Source: Neokomagataea thailandica NBRC 106555 (GTDB taxonomy: Bacteria > Pseudomonadota > Alphaproteobacteria > Acetobacterales > Acetobacteraceae). From it: a stretch of DNA of 64,000 nt. A program made the translations under genes and the position numbers. The stretch spans positions 1 to 64,000 of the forward strand of contig NZ_BCZB01000017.1 of the NCBI RefSeq assembly GCF_001598495.1, given 5' to 3'. Positions 9,635 through 19,198 of this stretch are shown piece after piece (the first letter of the stretch is position 1; every line of letters starts with the position of its first letter). The notes beneath the pieces were generated by a model. The model did not search any database. It was not told the origin of the DNA and saw only the letters and a program-made list of their open reading frames with translations.

Positions 9635-12600
9635 GTGACAATTGTGAGTGTGGCGCCGGGCTTGCCCTTTTTGGACCGTGTTGTGCGGGAGTGGCTCGCG
9701 CAGGATGTTGGCGGTTCAGGGGGAGGGCACCACGCTCAGTCAAGGTGTGGTCAGTCAGGGCATGATCAGCCGGGGCATAGCGTGGCGGGAGATGCTGGGC
9801 CGGGGCTGATTCTTGTGCCAAGCCGCCGTGCGGGGCGTGCACTCATGGAAGCTTTTTTGCGCGTTTTGGACGGTCAGGCTGCGTTATTGCCGCGTGTTGT
9901 GGCGATGAATGACGTGGATGAGAGCGGGTTAGGGCTGTCAGGCGGTGTGGAGGCGGAGTTACCGCCTGCGGTGGATAAGCAGCAGCGTTTGGCAGTGTTG
10001 TCTTATTTGATTTTACAGACGCCGATTGTCAGTCTTGGCATGGACCGTACCAAGGGCATTGATCGGGCGTGGCCTTTGGCCAAGGCTTTGGCCGAGTTAA
10101 TGGATGAGGCCGAGCGTTCAGGCGTTGATCTGGCGACCTCTCTGCCGGAGGCTGTGGAAGAGCAGTTTTCTGAGCATTGGCAGCAAACACTTAAATTTTT
10201 GGACATTGTGACTTCTGTTTGGCCGCAATGGTTGCAGGAAGCGGGGTTGATGAACCCGGTAGCCCGGCAGGTGGCGCGTTTGAAGGCGCAGGCGGTATTA
10301 TGGGATGAGCAGCCGCCACAAACGCCGGTTTGGGCGGTCGGGTTTGCGGATGGTTCTGCGGCAGTTGTGGATGTGTTGGCGGCGGTGGCGCGTATGCCTC
10401 AAGGCTGTGTGGTGTTGCCGGGTGTCGATTTGGCGTTGGATGAAGAATTGTGGGAGGCGTTGCCGCCGGCGCATCCACAGGCGGGTTTGAGAGAGATTAT
10501 TGATACGCTGGGTGTGGCGCGTGGTGATGTTGAGGAATGGGGTTTTGCTGTATCGGCAGGTGGTGCCCGGCAACGTGTACGTGAAGCGGTGATGCGTGAT
10601 GTGATGCTGCCGGAGCGTGGCATTGCTGTGTGGGGGCAGGATCTGACGCCGCGTGATGTGACGGGGTTGTATCGTTTGCCCGCGCAGGATCAGCAGCAGG
10701 AGGCGCAGGCGATTGCGCTGGTGTTGCGTGATGCGGTGGAAGTGTCGGGGAAAACGGCGGCTTTGATTACCCCGGATCGGAGTTTGGCGCGCCGTGTTGG
10801 GACAGAGCTACAGCGTTTTGGCGTGGTGGCAGATGATAGTGCGGGTATGAGTTTGGCGGAGGCGCCGCAAGCGGTGTTTCTGCGTCTGATCGCGCAGGCG
10901 GTGGAGGCAGAACTCTCACCCGTGGCGCTATTGGCGATGGTGAAGCATCCATTGGCCGCTATGGGGCAGTCGCCCGGTGTGTGTCGTGCATCGGCCCGGC
11001 GTTTGGAGCGGTTGGTGTTACGTGGGCCGGCGCCTGTGCCGGGGATTGCAGGGTTGCGTGCGGCCCTTCATGCGCTGGATCAAGAACGGTTGGAGCGTGA
11101 CCCCGGTTTGAGTGCGGATGCGCCGGATGTTGCGGAAGGTCCGCTCGGGTTTGTGGAGCGTTTGGAGCAGTGTTTGGCACCGCTTTTGGAGATTACAGGC
11201 ACGGTACCATTGCCGGAGCTTTTGGGGGCGTTGATCCAGTCTGCGGAGGCCCTGGCTGCTGTGGAAGCGCCCGATATGGGTGCTGAGATTAAAGCGTCAG
11301 ATGATGGGGCCTCTCGCCTGTGGGTGGGGGAAGAAGGCGAGGCCTTGGCCCAGCACTTGGCGGGGTTGATGGAGCATACGGCGCTGTTGCCGCCGCAGCG
11401 TCTGGGGCATTTGGACTCCTTTCTGAATACAGCGTTATCGGGTGAGACACTGACGGGTGCGCGCGCGTACCGTGGTGGCGAAGAATTGGCGCATCCGCGT
11501 GTGTCGATCCTTGGTGTTCTGGAAGCGCGGTTGCAGGCGTTTGATGTCGTGGTGTTGGGTGGGTTGAATGAGACGGTTTGGCCGCCCGCAGCGGATTCTG
11601 GGCCGTGGCTGAGTCGCCCGATGCGCGCGCGGGTTGGGTTGGCCCCGCCAGAGCGTCAGACGGGTATTAGTGCGCATGATTTTGTCTCTGCCATTTTGGC
11701 GGGGGGCGAGGTTGTCTTTTCCAATGCTGTGCGGCGCGATGGGGCCCCTGGCACGCCCGCGCGCTGGTTGGTGCGGATGGAGGCGTTTTTGAAAGGGCGC
11801 GGCCAGACTTTGCCTGTGCATGATGCGCTGGGGTGGCAAGCGGAGTTGGACCATCAGCCTGCGGAATATGTAACGCTTTTGGCGCCGCCAATGCCGCGCC
11901 CACCGGTGGCTTTAAGGCCGCGCAAACTGAGCATTACGGATATCGAGACCTTAAAGCTGGATCCGTATTCTATTTATGCCAAGCATATTTTGAAATTACG
12001 GGCTTTGCCGCCGCTTGAAGAAGGGGTGGAGCATGCGGATTTTGGTATGATTGTGCATGATGCCATGGAAGATGTGCTGAAGCAGTTTCCGCAAAATTGG
12101 CCGGATAATGCTTTAACGTATGTTCGGCAGGCTTTCTTGACGGCGCTTGATAAGGCGGCTGTCCGGCCTGCTTTGGCGAATTGGTGGCGACCGCGCCTGA
12201 TGCGTATTGCGGAGTGGGTGTCAGAGCAGGAAAAGGAGCGCCGTTCCGTTGAGCCGGGGGCAGCGCGCTATGTGGAGGTTGATGCTCTGTATCAGTTAAT
12301 GACGGAGCTGGGGCCCTTTGCTGTGACAGGCCGTGCGGATCGGGTCGATATTGACGCGGAAAGTGGTGCGACGGTGTTTGACTATAAAACCGGGACACCG
12401 CCATCGGGCACGAGTGTTGAGGAAGGTTGGTCCATCCAACTGGTGTTGGAAGGGGCGTTATTGGCGGCTGGGGCGTTTTCTAAAGTGCCGGTTGCGGAAA
12501 CGAAGGCGCTTTTATACTGGCATTTGAGCGGTAATGCGAAGCCGGGGGAAGAAAAGCGCGTGCCGAGTGCAAAGAGTAAGGTTACGCCGCAGGATTTGAT

Positions 12601-12775
12601 TTCGAACGTTATGGATCAATTGCGCAGTTTGATTGTGAAGTATGAAGACCCGCAACAAGCGTATCGTTCTGAGCCATGGGCGGGCAAGGAGATGCGTTAT
12701 ACGGATTATGCCTTATTGGCACGGGTGCCGGAGTGGAAAGCGGCCTCACAGGATGATGAAGGGGCTGAGGCATGA
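9635..12775 (+). CDS. addB: Double-strand break repair protein AddB
   Basis: A 1046-residue subunit of the AddAB helicase-nuclease, which resects DNA double-strand ends to a recombinogenic 3' tail for RecA. The start is GTG at 9635. ILVPSRRAGRALMEAFL occupies the Walker A position but lacks the GKT core, so this helicase-like domain is probably not an active motor. The C-terminal RecB-type nuclease shows VTGRADRVDID followed by VFDYKTG. Few cysteines are present and none sits in the C-terminal nuclease region, so no iron-sulfur cluster is expected. Residues 28-49 are an odd low-complexity Gly/His/Gln/Ser-rich insert. The stop overlaps the addA start (ATGA). Confidence 0.93.
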   Translation: MTIVSVAPGLPFLDRVVREWLAQDVGGSGGGHHAQSRCGQSGHDQPGHSVAGDAGPGLILVPSRRAGRALMEAFLRVLDGQAALLPRVVAMNDVDESGLGLSGGVEAELPPAVDKQQRLAVLSYLILQTPIVSLGMDRTKGIDRAWPLAKALAELMDEAERSGVDLATSLPEAVEEQFSEHWQQTLKFLDIVTSVWPQWLQEAGLMNPVARQVARLKAQAVLWDEQPPQTPVWAVGFADGSAAVVDVLAAVARMPQGCVVLPGVDLALDEELWEALPPAHPQAGLREIIDTLGVARGDVEEWGFAVSAGGARQRVREAVMRDVMLPERGIAVWGQDLTPRDVTGLYRLPAQDQQQEAQAIALVLRDAVEVSGKTAALITPDRSLARRVGTELQRFGVVADDSAGMSLAEAPQAVFLRLIAQAVEAELSPVALLAMVKHPLAAMGQSPGVCRASARRLERLVLRGPAPVPGIAGLRAALHALDQERLERDPGLSADAPDVAEGPLGFVERLEQCLAPLLEITGTVPLPELLGALIQSAEALAAVEAPDMGAEIKASDDGASRLWVGEEGEALAQHLAGLMEHTALLPPQRLGHLDSFLNTALSGETLTGARAYRGGEELAHPRVSILGVLEARLQAFDVVVLGGLNETVWPPAADSGPWLSRPMRARVGLAPPERQTGISAHDFVSAILAGGEVVFSNAVRRDGAPGTPARWLVRMEAFLKGRGQTLPVHDALGWQAELDHQPAEYVTLLAPPMPRPPVALRPRKLSITDIETLKLDPYSIYAKHILKLRALPPLEEGVEHADFGMIVHDAMEDVLKQFPQNWPDNALTYVRQAFLTALDKAAVRPALANWWRPRLMRIAEWVSEQEKERRSVEPGAARYVEVDALYQLMTELGPFAVTGRADRVDIDAESGATVFDYKTGTPPSGTSVEEGWSIQLVLEGALLAAGAFSKVPVAETKALLYWHLSGNAKPGEEKRVPSAKSKVTPQDLISNVMDQLRSLIVKYEDPQQAYRSEPWAGKEMRYTDYALLARVPEWKAASQDDEGAEA

Positions 12776-15700
12776 CCGGGATGACGGTAGAGCACCATAC
12801 TGCTGCGGCAGCAAAAGCGCAGGCGAATAAAACGCAAAGCTTGGCCTCTGACCCGATGGCATCTGTGTTTGTGTCGGCCTCTGCGGGGTCAGGTAAGACA
12901 AAGCTGCTTATTGACCGTTTGTTGCGTTTGATGCTGCCGCTGGAGGTGAATGGGCCAGATGGTGTGTCTGTCGTGGTGGAGGGCGCAAATCCGTCGCGTA
13001 TTGTGTGCTTGACCTATACGAAAGCTGCGGCGGCGGAAATGGCGCATCGTTTGCAGGCGAAGCTGGGTGCGTGGGTGTCTTTGTCCGATGATGCGTTGGG
13101 GGCGGAATTGGCGGGGTTGTCCGTGCCGAATTTGCCGGAAACGCGGGCCGCGGCGCGGGGGTTGTTCCTAAAGGTTCTCGACCTGCCGGGTGGGTTACGG
13201 ATTGAGACCATCCATGCCTTTTGCCAATCTTTGCTGCGACGTTTTCCTTTGGAAGCCTCCATTGATCCACATTTTGACCTGATGGAAGAGACGGACACGC
13301 TCATGGCGTTGCGTGCGGCGATGGAGGATGAGTTGGCGCGTTCTCCGCAGCGTGTGGCGGAACTGGCGGGGAATATTGGTTTAGAAGTTTTTTTCAAAAC
13401 GCTCCAAACGCTGAATAATGCGGGGAACCGTCTGGAGCCTTTGCTGGCGGCCTTAGCGGCGCAGCCGGAGCGGTTGAAGCAGTTCTATAATGCCGCGGTT
13501 GAGGCTGGTTCTGAGAGTGTGGAAGAACTGGAGGCGATGATTAAAGCTCCGCCTGAGGCGGATGCGTTTCGGCGTGAATTTAACACGATTTATGATGCGT
13601 CCTCTGATGCGGCGAAGAAGAAGCTTAACGATGCTTTGGGGTGGTTAGGGAGCTATCCGGAAGATCGTTCGACGGCGGATTGGCAAACGCATTTCCTAAC
13701 GCAAAAAGGTGAGATCCGCGCAAAGTGGAGCCATTTGGTGGGTGCAAAGGTAAAGCTTTCTGCGCCGGAGTTGGAAGCTCGTTTGGACCGTGAAGCGCAG
13801 CGTTTGGTTGCGCTGTCTGAACGTATGCGTGCGGTGGCCCTGTCAGCGATTAATCAGGCGATTATGGCGTTGGCTACGTCGATTTTGCAGGGCTTTCGGG
13901 ACGGGAAGGCTGCGCGTGGGTTGGTGGATTATGGGGACCTGATCCGAGAGACGCGGAATTTGCTCGATGATCCCGGTGCCGCGTGGGTTTTGTATAAATT
14001 AGATGGCGGGATTGATCATCTTCTGCTGGATGAAGTGCAAGATAATTCAGGCGTTCAGTGGGAGATTGCGGGGGCGTTAACATCTGAATTCTTTGCGGGT
14101 GAGGCAGCGCGAGATGCAGGGCTGCGTCCGCGAACGATTTTTGCCGTGGGGGATTACAAACAGTCGATTTATGGCTTCCAAGGGGCTGATCCGGATCAGT
14201 TCCATTATTGGCGCGGTGAATTTGCACGGCGGGTGAGGGCTGCGGGGCTGTTGTGGCGGGACCCGGAATTGAATGTGTCGTTCCGCTCTGTCGCGCCAGT
14301 TCTGAACTTTGTGGATGTTGTGTTTTCGCTGCCAGATGCTGCGAAGGGGCTGCGTGAAGGTGAAGACAGCACGTTGCTTCCGCATATTTCTGCGCGTTCT
14401 GGGGAGGGGGGGCGCGTTGAGTTATGGCCTTTGGTTCCTGTGGATGATGAGAGTGACGGAGAGGTTGAGGCACCCTCATCATGGGAGCCGCCCTCGCGCA
14501 ATTATGGTCAGAGGAGTGCGCAGCAGCGTTTGGCTGAGAGTTTGGGGGCATGGGTTGCCCAGCAGATAGGCCGCTCACCGCAGCCGGGTAAGGCGCCGCT
14601 GAAGGCCGGAGAAATCCTGATTTTGGTGCCGCGTCGTTCGTCATTTTTGCGGGCGCTTATTCGTTCGTTGAAAGGGAAGAATGTTCCCGTTGCTACAATG
14701 GTGCGCGTTGGGCTGACGGAGACGGTTGCGGTCCGTGACTTGATGACCTTGTGTGCAGCTTTATTGCTTCCGCAGGATGATTTGATGCTGGCCTCTGTGC
14801 TGACCTCGCCTTTGGGCGGCCTGACGGATGAGTCTTTGATGGCTTTAGCGACGAAGGATGGACGCGGCCCGGCGCTGGGCAAAGGGGGACAGCCGTTATG
14901 GACGGTCCTGCGGGGGCGGCATCAGGAGCGTGAAGACTGGCGGGCCGCATGGCGCATGTTGTCAGGGCTTTATACGCGTGTGGATTATGCCACTCCGTAT
15001 CGGCTCCTGTCGGAGGCGTTGGGGCAGTATAGCGGGCGGGCGCGGCTGTTGCAGCGTTTGGGTGAAGAAGCGGTCGAACCAGTGGATGAATTGCTCAGTG
15101 CGGCGCTGCGGTATGAGGGTTTGCATCCACCGTCTTTGCAGGGGTTTTTGCACTGGCTGGAGGCAAGTAACATTGAATCTAAGCGTGAGGCTGAAAGCGG
15201 CGGCGATGCTGTGCGCGTGATGACCGTGCATGGCTCTAAAGGCTTACAGGCGCGCTTGGTTGTGATGCCGGATACTGTGGCTTCGGGGCAAAAAACGGAA
15301 AATCTGTATTGGTCTGAGGCAGAGGGCGTTGAATTGCCGCTGATGGTGCCACGGGTGGATGCGGCGGTGCGGGCATCGTCTGTGCTGGCGGATGAGCAGA
15401 AAGCGCGGGCGGAGGCGGAGCGTAATCGGTTGTTATATGTGGCGCTGACACGGGCCAGCGATTGGCTGGTGGTGTGTGGGGCCATGCCCAAGAAGGGTAT
15501 ACCGGAGACGAGTTGGTATCGGCAGTGTGAGGCAGGTTTCGAAGCGTTGGGTGAACGTGCACGGAAAGAATCCTGTGATGATTTGCCGTGGGGTGGTGAA
15601 CGTTGGGTGCTGGATGAGCAGAGTGATGGCTCGGATGACCGGGTCGTGCCTGCATCACCTTCGCATGAGGCGGTGAGCGCGCCTGTTGTGCCTGCATGGA

Positions 15701-16392
15701 TGGGGCGCGCGCCGTACTGGGTGGCAACGCCAGCAGAGCGTGAAGATGCTATGACGCGCCCCTTAGCGCCAAGCCGTCCTGATGGGGCAGAGTATGGACC
15801 GCAAGTGGCGGTACGGTCTCCTCTGGAGCATTTGGCGCGGCGTAAAACTGTGCAGAGTATTGGTGAGGCTGTGCAAGTGCGGCGTCAGGCTATGCGGCGG
15901 GGGACGATGATCCACCGTCTTTTGCAGCTTTTGCCAGATGTTGCCCCGGTGGAACGGTCGGATGTGGCTGCGCAGTGGTTGGGGCGGGCTGCTTTAGGGT
16001 TGGAGGCCGGTGAGATTGATCATGTGGTACAGCAAGTCTTGGCGGTGTTGGATGATGCTCGTTTGGCGCCGCTTTTTCTGCATGGCAGCCGTGCAGAGCA
16101 GCCTATATCAGGGGTAAGTCGTGGGCGTGTTGTTTTAGGGCAGGTGGACCGTTTGTGGGTTGGTCCTGATGAAGTTTGGGTATGTGATTACAAAACAAAC
16201 CGTATGCCGCCATCGCGGGTTGAGCGTACGCCGATTGCGTATGTGAGGCAGATGGCGGCGTATCGAGATGTTTTAGCCCAGCTTTATCCTAACGCTGCGA
16301 TACGCTGTGTTCTGGTGTGGACGGAGGGGGCGCAGGTTCATGTTTTGCCCCAATCCTTGTTGGAGAGTGTTTGGCAAGAGGGGCTTGCATGA
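12772..16392 (+). CDS. addA: Double-strand break repair helicase-nuclease AddA
   Basis: A 1206-residue UvrD-superfamily helicase with a C-terminal RecB-type nuclease, partner of AddB. SASAGSGKT (residues 35-43) is Walker A. Later come motif Ia (CLTYTKAAAAEMAHRL) and motif II LLLDEVQDNS, where DEFQDT is more usual. VGDYKQSIYGFQGAD, VMTVHGSKGLQA and LLYVALTRASDWLVV follow. The nuclease reads GQVDRLWVG and VWVCDYKTN near residue 1140. The ATG overlaps the addB stop by 4 bp (ATGA), indicating translational coupling. Length is typical of alphaproteobacterial AddA. Confidence 0.96.
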   Translation: MTGMTVEHHTAAAAKAQANKTQSLASDPMASVFVSASAGSGKTKLLIDRLLRLMLPLEVNGPDGVSVVVEGANPSRIVCLTYTKAAAAEMAHRLQAKLGAWVSLSDDALGAELAGLSVPNLPETRAAARGLFLKVLDLPGGLRIETIHAFCQSLLRRFPLEASIDPHFDLMEETDTLMALRAAMEDELARSPQRVAELAGNIGLEVFFKTLQTLNNAGNRLEPLLAALAAQPERLKQFYNAAVEAGSESVEELEAMIKAPPEADAFRREFNTIYDASSDAAKKKLNDALGWLGSYPEDRSTADWQTHFLTQKGEIRAKWSHLVGAKVKLSAPELEARLDREAQRLVALSERMRAVALSAINQAIMALATSILQGFRDGKAARGLVDYGDLIRETRNLLDDPGAAWVLYKLDGGIDHLLLDEVQDNSGVQWEIAGALTSEFFAGEAARDAGLRPRTIFAVGDYKQSIYGFQGADPDQFHYWRGEFARRVRAAGLLWRDPELNVSFRSVAPVLNFVDVVFSLPDAAKGLREGEDSTLLPHISARSGEGGRVELWPLVPVDDESDGEVEAPSSWEPPSRNYGQRSAQQRLAESLGAWVAQQIGRSPQPGKAPLKAGEILILVPRRSSFLRALIRSLKGKNVPVATMVRVGLTETVAVRDLMTLCAALLLPQDDLMLASVLTSPLGGLTDESLMALATKDGRGPALGKGGQPLWTVLRGRHQEREDWRAAWRMLSGLYTRVDYATPYRLLSEALGQYSGRARLLQRLGEEAVEPVDELLSAALRYEGLHPPSLQGFLHWLEASNIESKREAESGGDAVRVMTVHGSKGLQARLVVMPDTVASGQKTENLYWSEAEGVELPLMVPRVDAAVRASSVLADEQKARAEAERNRLLYVALTRASDWLVVCGAMPKKGIPETSWYRQCEAGFEALGERARKESCDDLPWGGERWVLDEQSDGSDDRVVPASPSHEAVSAPVVPAWMGRAPYWVATPAEREDAMTRPLAPSRPDGAEYGPQVAVRSPLEHLARRKTVQSIGEAVQVRRQAMRRGTMIHRLLQLLPDVAPVERSDVAAQWLGRAALGLEAGEIDHVVQQVLAVLDDARLAPLFLHGSRAEQPISGVSRGRVVLGQVDRLWVGPDEVWVCDYKTNRMPPSRVERTPIAYVRQMAAYRDVLAQLYPNAAIRCVLVWTEGAQVHVLPQSLLESVWQEGLA

Positions 16393-16455
16393 TGTTTGGA
16401 ACAGGACAATATCAGTCCTGTAAAAATAAATGGCCTTAGGACAAGGAAGAAAAGC

Positions 16456-16782
16456 ATGAGCGCGAACACGGTAGCAGTGACCGATAGCAGCTTCGAGCAA
16501 GACGTATTGAAGGCAGAAGGTCCCGTTCTGGTTGATTTTTGGGCGGAATGGTGTGGCCCGTGCAAAATGATTGCGCCTGCGCTGGAAGAAATTGGTGCAG
16601 AATTCCAAGGGCGTGTGAAGGTGGCTAAGGTCAATATTGACTCGAACCCAGAAGCACCGACGCAATTTGGCGTTCGTAGCATCCCGACATTGATTGTCTT
16701 CAAAGATGGTAAGCCGGTAGCGCAGCAGCTTGGTGCGATGCCAAAGAGCCAGTTGAAGGCATGGGTTGAAAAATCCATCTGA
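16456..16782 (+). CDS. trxA: Thioredoxin 1
   Basis: A 108-residue cytoplasmic dithiol oxidoreductase. WCGPC at residues 32-36 is the active site, with the buried aspartate of [12 protein letters not shown] and the cis-proline loop [12 protein letters not shown]. The ATG at 16456 follows aaggaag and gives the family's standard length; the frame is open to 16396 but those codons match no thioredoxin. It follows addA by 63 bp and may be partly co-transcribed with it. Confidence 0.97.
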   Translation: MSANTVAVTDSSFEQDVLKAEGPVLVDFWAEWCGPCKMIAPALEEIGAEFQGRVKVAKVNIDSNPEAPTQFGVRSIPTLIVFKDGKPVAQQLGAMPKSQLKAWVEKSI

Positions 16783-16833
16783 TTTGATCAGATGGTCTGG
16801 CTCGTGCCGTGTGAAAGGGTAGGAGCCAGTTTA
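16775..16833 (+). terminator. Hairpin pair at the end of trxA
   Basis: CCATCTGAT and ATCAGATGG pair perfectly around a 3-base loop, at 16775-16783 and 16787-16795, and enclose the trxA stop codon. A second weaker stem follows, CTGGCTC with GAGCCAG, ending near 16833 before tttaaag. The T-tract is poor, so termination is possible but not certain. Confidence 0.45.
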
Positions 16834-16888
16834 AAGATATGAGCAGAGTCGCGTAGTCAGGCAGCTTTCGTTCGTGTAGGGTGGCGGC

Positions 16889-18106
16889 ATGTGTGCGAAA
16901 AAGTTTGATTTTCCTGCCCCCGTTCTGCTGACGACGACGGACGATGTCGCGCAGATTTGCGCTAAGCTCCGCCAGGAGCCTTACGTCACGATTGATACAG
17001 AATTCGTGCGTGAGAAAACGTATTGGCCGGAGCTGTGTCTTGTCCAGTTAGGCGGTATAGATGATGTTGTTCTCATTGATACCTTAGCGCCGGGCTTGGA
17101 TTTGACGCCTTTGGCGGAGCTTCTGGATGCGCCGGACTGTATTAAGGTTTTTCATGCAGCGCGGCAGGATTTAGAAATTTTCCTGCATTTATTTGACCGT
17201 CTGCCTCGGTCAATTTTTGATACGCAGGTTGCGGCCATGGTGGCTGGATTTGGCGATCAGGTTGGTTATGACAGCTTGGTTGGGTCCATTACCGGTAAAG
17301 CTATCGATAAAGCGCATCGCTTTAGTGATTGGTCTGCACGGCCATTAACGCCCGCACAAATTGCCTACGCAGCAGCCGATGTGACGTATTTACGCGTCGT
17401 GTATGAAAGCTTGCACGCCCAACTGAAAGAAGAAGGGCGTTTGCGCTGGGCTGATGCTGAGCAAGCTGTTCTGACAGAAGAAAAAACCTTTCGGCCGGAC
17501 CCTCGGCGGTTGTGGGAAAAATTAAAGGCTCGCACCAGTAATCGACGGATGTTGGGTGTGCTGCGTGAAGTGGCGGCGTGGCGTGAAGGCGCAGCCCAAG
17601 AAGCGAACATTCCTCGGCAGCGTTTGATCCGTGATGAAAGCTTGCTGGAAATTGCGGCGATCCGCCCGACCGATGCTGATGCCTTAAGCCGTGTGCGTGG
17701 AGTGACGCGCGGTTTTGCAGAAGGGCGTATGGGGGCGGGGCTTCTGGATGCTGTAGGCATTGGGCTAGACTTGCCCGAAGATGCACTGCCGAAGCCTGCA
17801 TCCAAATCCGATAAGCCGCGCCCTTCTTCGGCTTTGGTAGCGATGCTGCGTGTATTGCTGGCGGCAAAATGTGAAGAACACGGTGTAGCACCAAAACTTG
17901 TTGCGACGGCTGATGATTTGGACCGTATCGCCATAGGCGAAAAAGAGGTGTCTCCGTTAAAAGGGTGGCGCAAAGAGCTTTTTGGCATCGATGCGCTTGC
18001 TTTGGTAAAGGGGGAGATTGCTTTGGCTGTTGTGGAAGGGCGTGTTGTTCTTCGCCCCTTTGAAATAGAGAGTTTTTCCAAGCCTGCCTCTGGACATGAT
18101 GTATGA
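16889..18106 (+). CDS. rnd: Ribonuclease D
   Basis: A 405-residue DEDD-family 3'-5' exoribonuclease involved in tRNA 3'-end maturation. The exonuclease domain shows IDTEFVREKTYWPELCLVQ (metal ligands D and E), FHAARQDLEIFLHLF and IAYAAADVTYL (the Y...D of a DEDDy enzyme). HRDC-type helical domains follow. The basic, proline-rich linker PKPASKSDKPRPSS and a second helical part complete the normal RNase D length. The ATG at 16889 follows gggtggcgg. It is a single gene between trxA and gcrA. Confidence 0.93.
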   Translation: MCAKKFDFPAPVLLTTTDDVAQICAKLRQEPYVTIDTEFVREKTYWPELCLVQLGGIDDVVLIDTLAPGLDLTPLAELLDAPDCIKVFHAARQDLEIFLHLFDRLPRSIFDTQVAAMVAGFGDQVGYDSLVGSITGKAIDKAHRFSDWSARPLTPAQIAYAAADVTYLRVVYESLHAQLKEEGRLRWADAEQAVLTEEKTFRPDPRRLWEKLKARTSNRRMLGVLREVAAWREGAAQEANIPRQRLIRDESLLEIAAIRPTDADALSRVRGVTRGFAEGRMGAGLLDAVGIGLDLPEDALPKPASKSDKPRPSSALVAMLRVLLAAKCEEHGVAPKLVATADDLDRIAIGEKEVSPLKGWRKELFGIDALALVKGEIALAVVEGRVVLRPFEIESFSKPASGHDV

Positions 18107-18263
18107 GAATAGGGTTGGGTAAGAGTGTGTCTTAGGCAGTGACTTCGACCTTTGGGGAAGTTTCTGCTAGAGATATGAGTGTGGTGTGCGGAGATGCCTG
18201 ACTTAAGCGGCGAAAGGTTTGCCGGGGGTGCGGGTGTTAATTCGGGACAAGGGAAGCCGATTT

Positions 18264-18962
18264 ATGGACTGGACGGACGAGACGATCGCCAGACTTCGTG
18301 AATTGTGGGATCAGGGTCTTTCAACGGCTGAGATCGGACGTCAGTTAGAAATTACCAAGAATGCGGTTGTTGGCAAAGCGCATCGTCTTGGGTTGCCCCC
18401 CCGTCCGTCACCGATCCGTAATCGGAAGCCTGTTATTGCGGCGGATGGCACGGTAGAGGTTCCTAAGCGTAAGCCACCGACGCGCTCCAAGGCGAAGCCT
18501 AAGGCTGCGGCTTCGGAGCAGGGATCGCTTTTGGCGGAGGCTGATAAAAAGCCGGCTGCTAAAGTTTCGGCAAAGGTGGCTGCGCCATCTGATGCCGTGA
18601 AGGTGCCTCAGCCGCAGAAAAATATTGCAGCAGCCCCGGGTAATGTTTCCAAGAAAATAGAGGCTGTGGCGCAGAGTGCTGCGCAGCCAGGGGCGGAGAA
18701 GCAGAAGGCTGGGCCGGTCATTCCGGCCAAGGATGAAGAGCCAAAGCGCGCTTTGTCGTCTGTCGTTGGACATTCTGGGGCGCCGCGTATGGCTCCGGCG
18801 ATTGACCGCCCTGTACGGCGTGGGCCTTCATGCTGCTGGCCTTTTGGAGATCCAGGAACGCCGGGTTTTCACTTCTGTGGTGCGCGCCCGCTTTCGGGTA
18901 AGCCTTATTGTGCGGAACATGCTGCTATCGCTTACGTTAAAATTCGGGATCGCCGCGATTAA
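18264..18962 (+). CDS. gcrA: Cell-cycle regulator GcrA
   Basis: A 232-residue transcription factor of the alphaproteobacterial GcrA family, which joins sigma-70 RNA polymerase at promoters carrying CcrM-methylated GANTC sites. Residues 2-45 form the DNA-binding domain, beginning DWTDETIARLRELWDQGLS and ending KNAVVGKAHRLGLPPRPSP. A long Ala/Lys/Pro-rich linker of about 120 residues is probably disordered. The C-terminal sigma-binding domain shows CCWPFGDPGTPGFHFCG and YCAEHAAIAY with its conserved cysteines. The ATG at 18264 begins exactly at the conserved MxWTDE; an open extension to 18219 is unlike the family. Confidence 0.95.
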   Translation: MDWTDETIARLRELWDQGLSTAEIGRQLEITKNAVVGKAHRLGLPPRPSPIRNRKPVIAADGTVEVPKRKPPTRSKAKPKAAASEQGSLLAEADKKPAAKVSAKVAAPSDAVKVPQPQKNIAAAPGNVSKKIEAVAQSAAQPGAEKQKAGPVIPAKDEEPKRALSSVVGHSGAPRMAPAIDRPVRRGPSCCWPFGDPGTPGFHFCGARPLSGKPYCAEHAAIAYVKIRDRRD

Positions 18963-19198
18963 AAGCGGTTGTTTGAGCAGCGTTCGATCGTGTGTTTGTG
19001 AATTATGGCACAAAACGGCATGTATTGGGCGCTGCTGTGACCCGGTAAGATAAAAATACATGTAATTTACAGAAATTTTGTATTGTTTCGGAAATGTAGG
19101 GTGAACAGCGTCGTGTCGAGTTTGCGACGGTTAAATTAAACCCAGAATTGTCAAATTAGAGTAAAAAGTGGCTGTTTTCTGGGATATTTTAGAATAAG

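Noticed and set aside
14205-15727. Several reverse-strand frames of 100-250 codons opposite addA (and others opposite addB)
   Set aside because: They follow from the codon bias of addA/addB, are Pro/Ser/His-rich without motifs, and the forward genes are certain.
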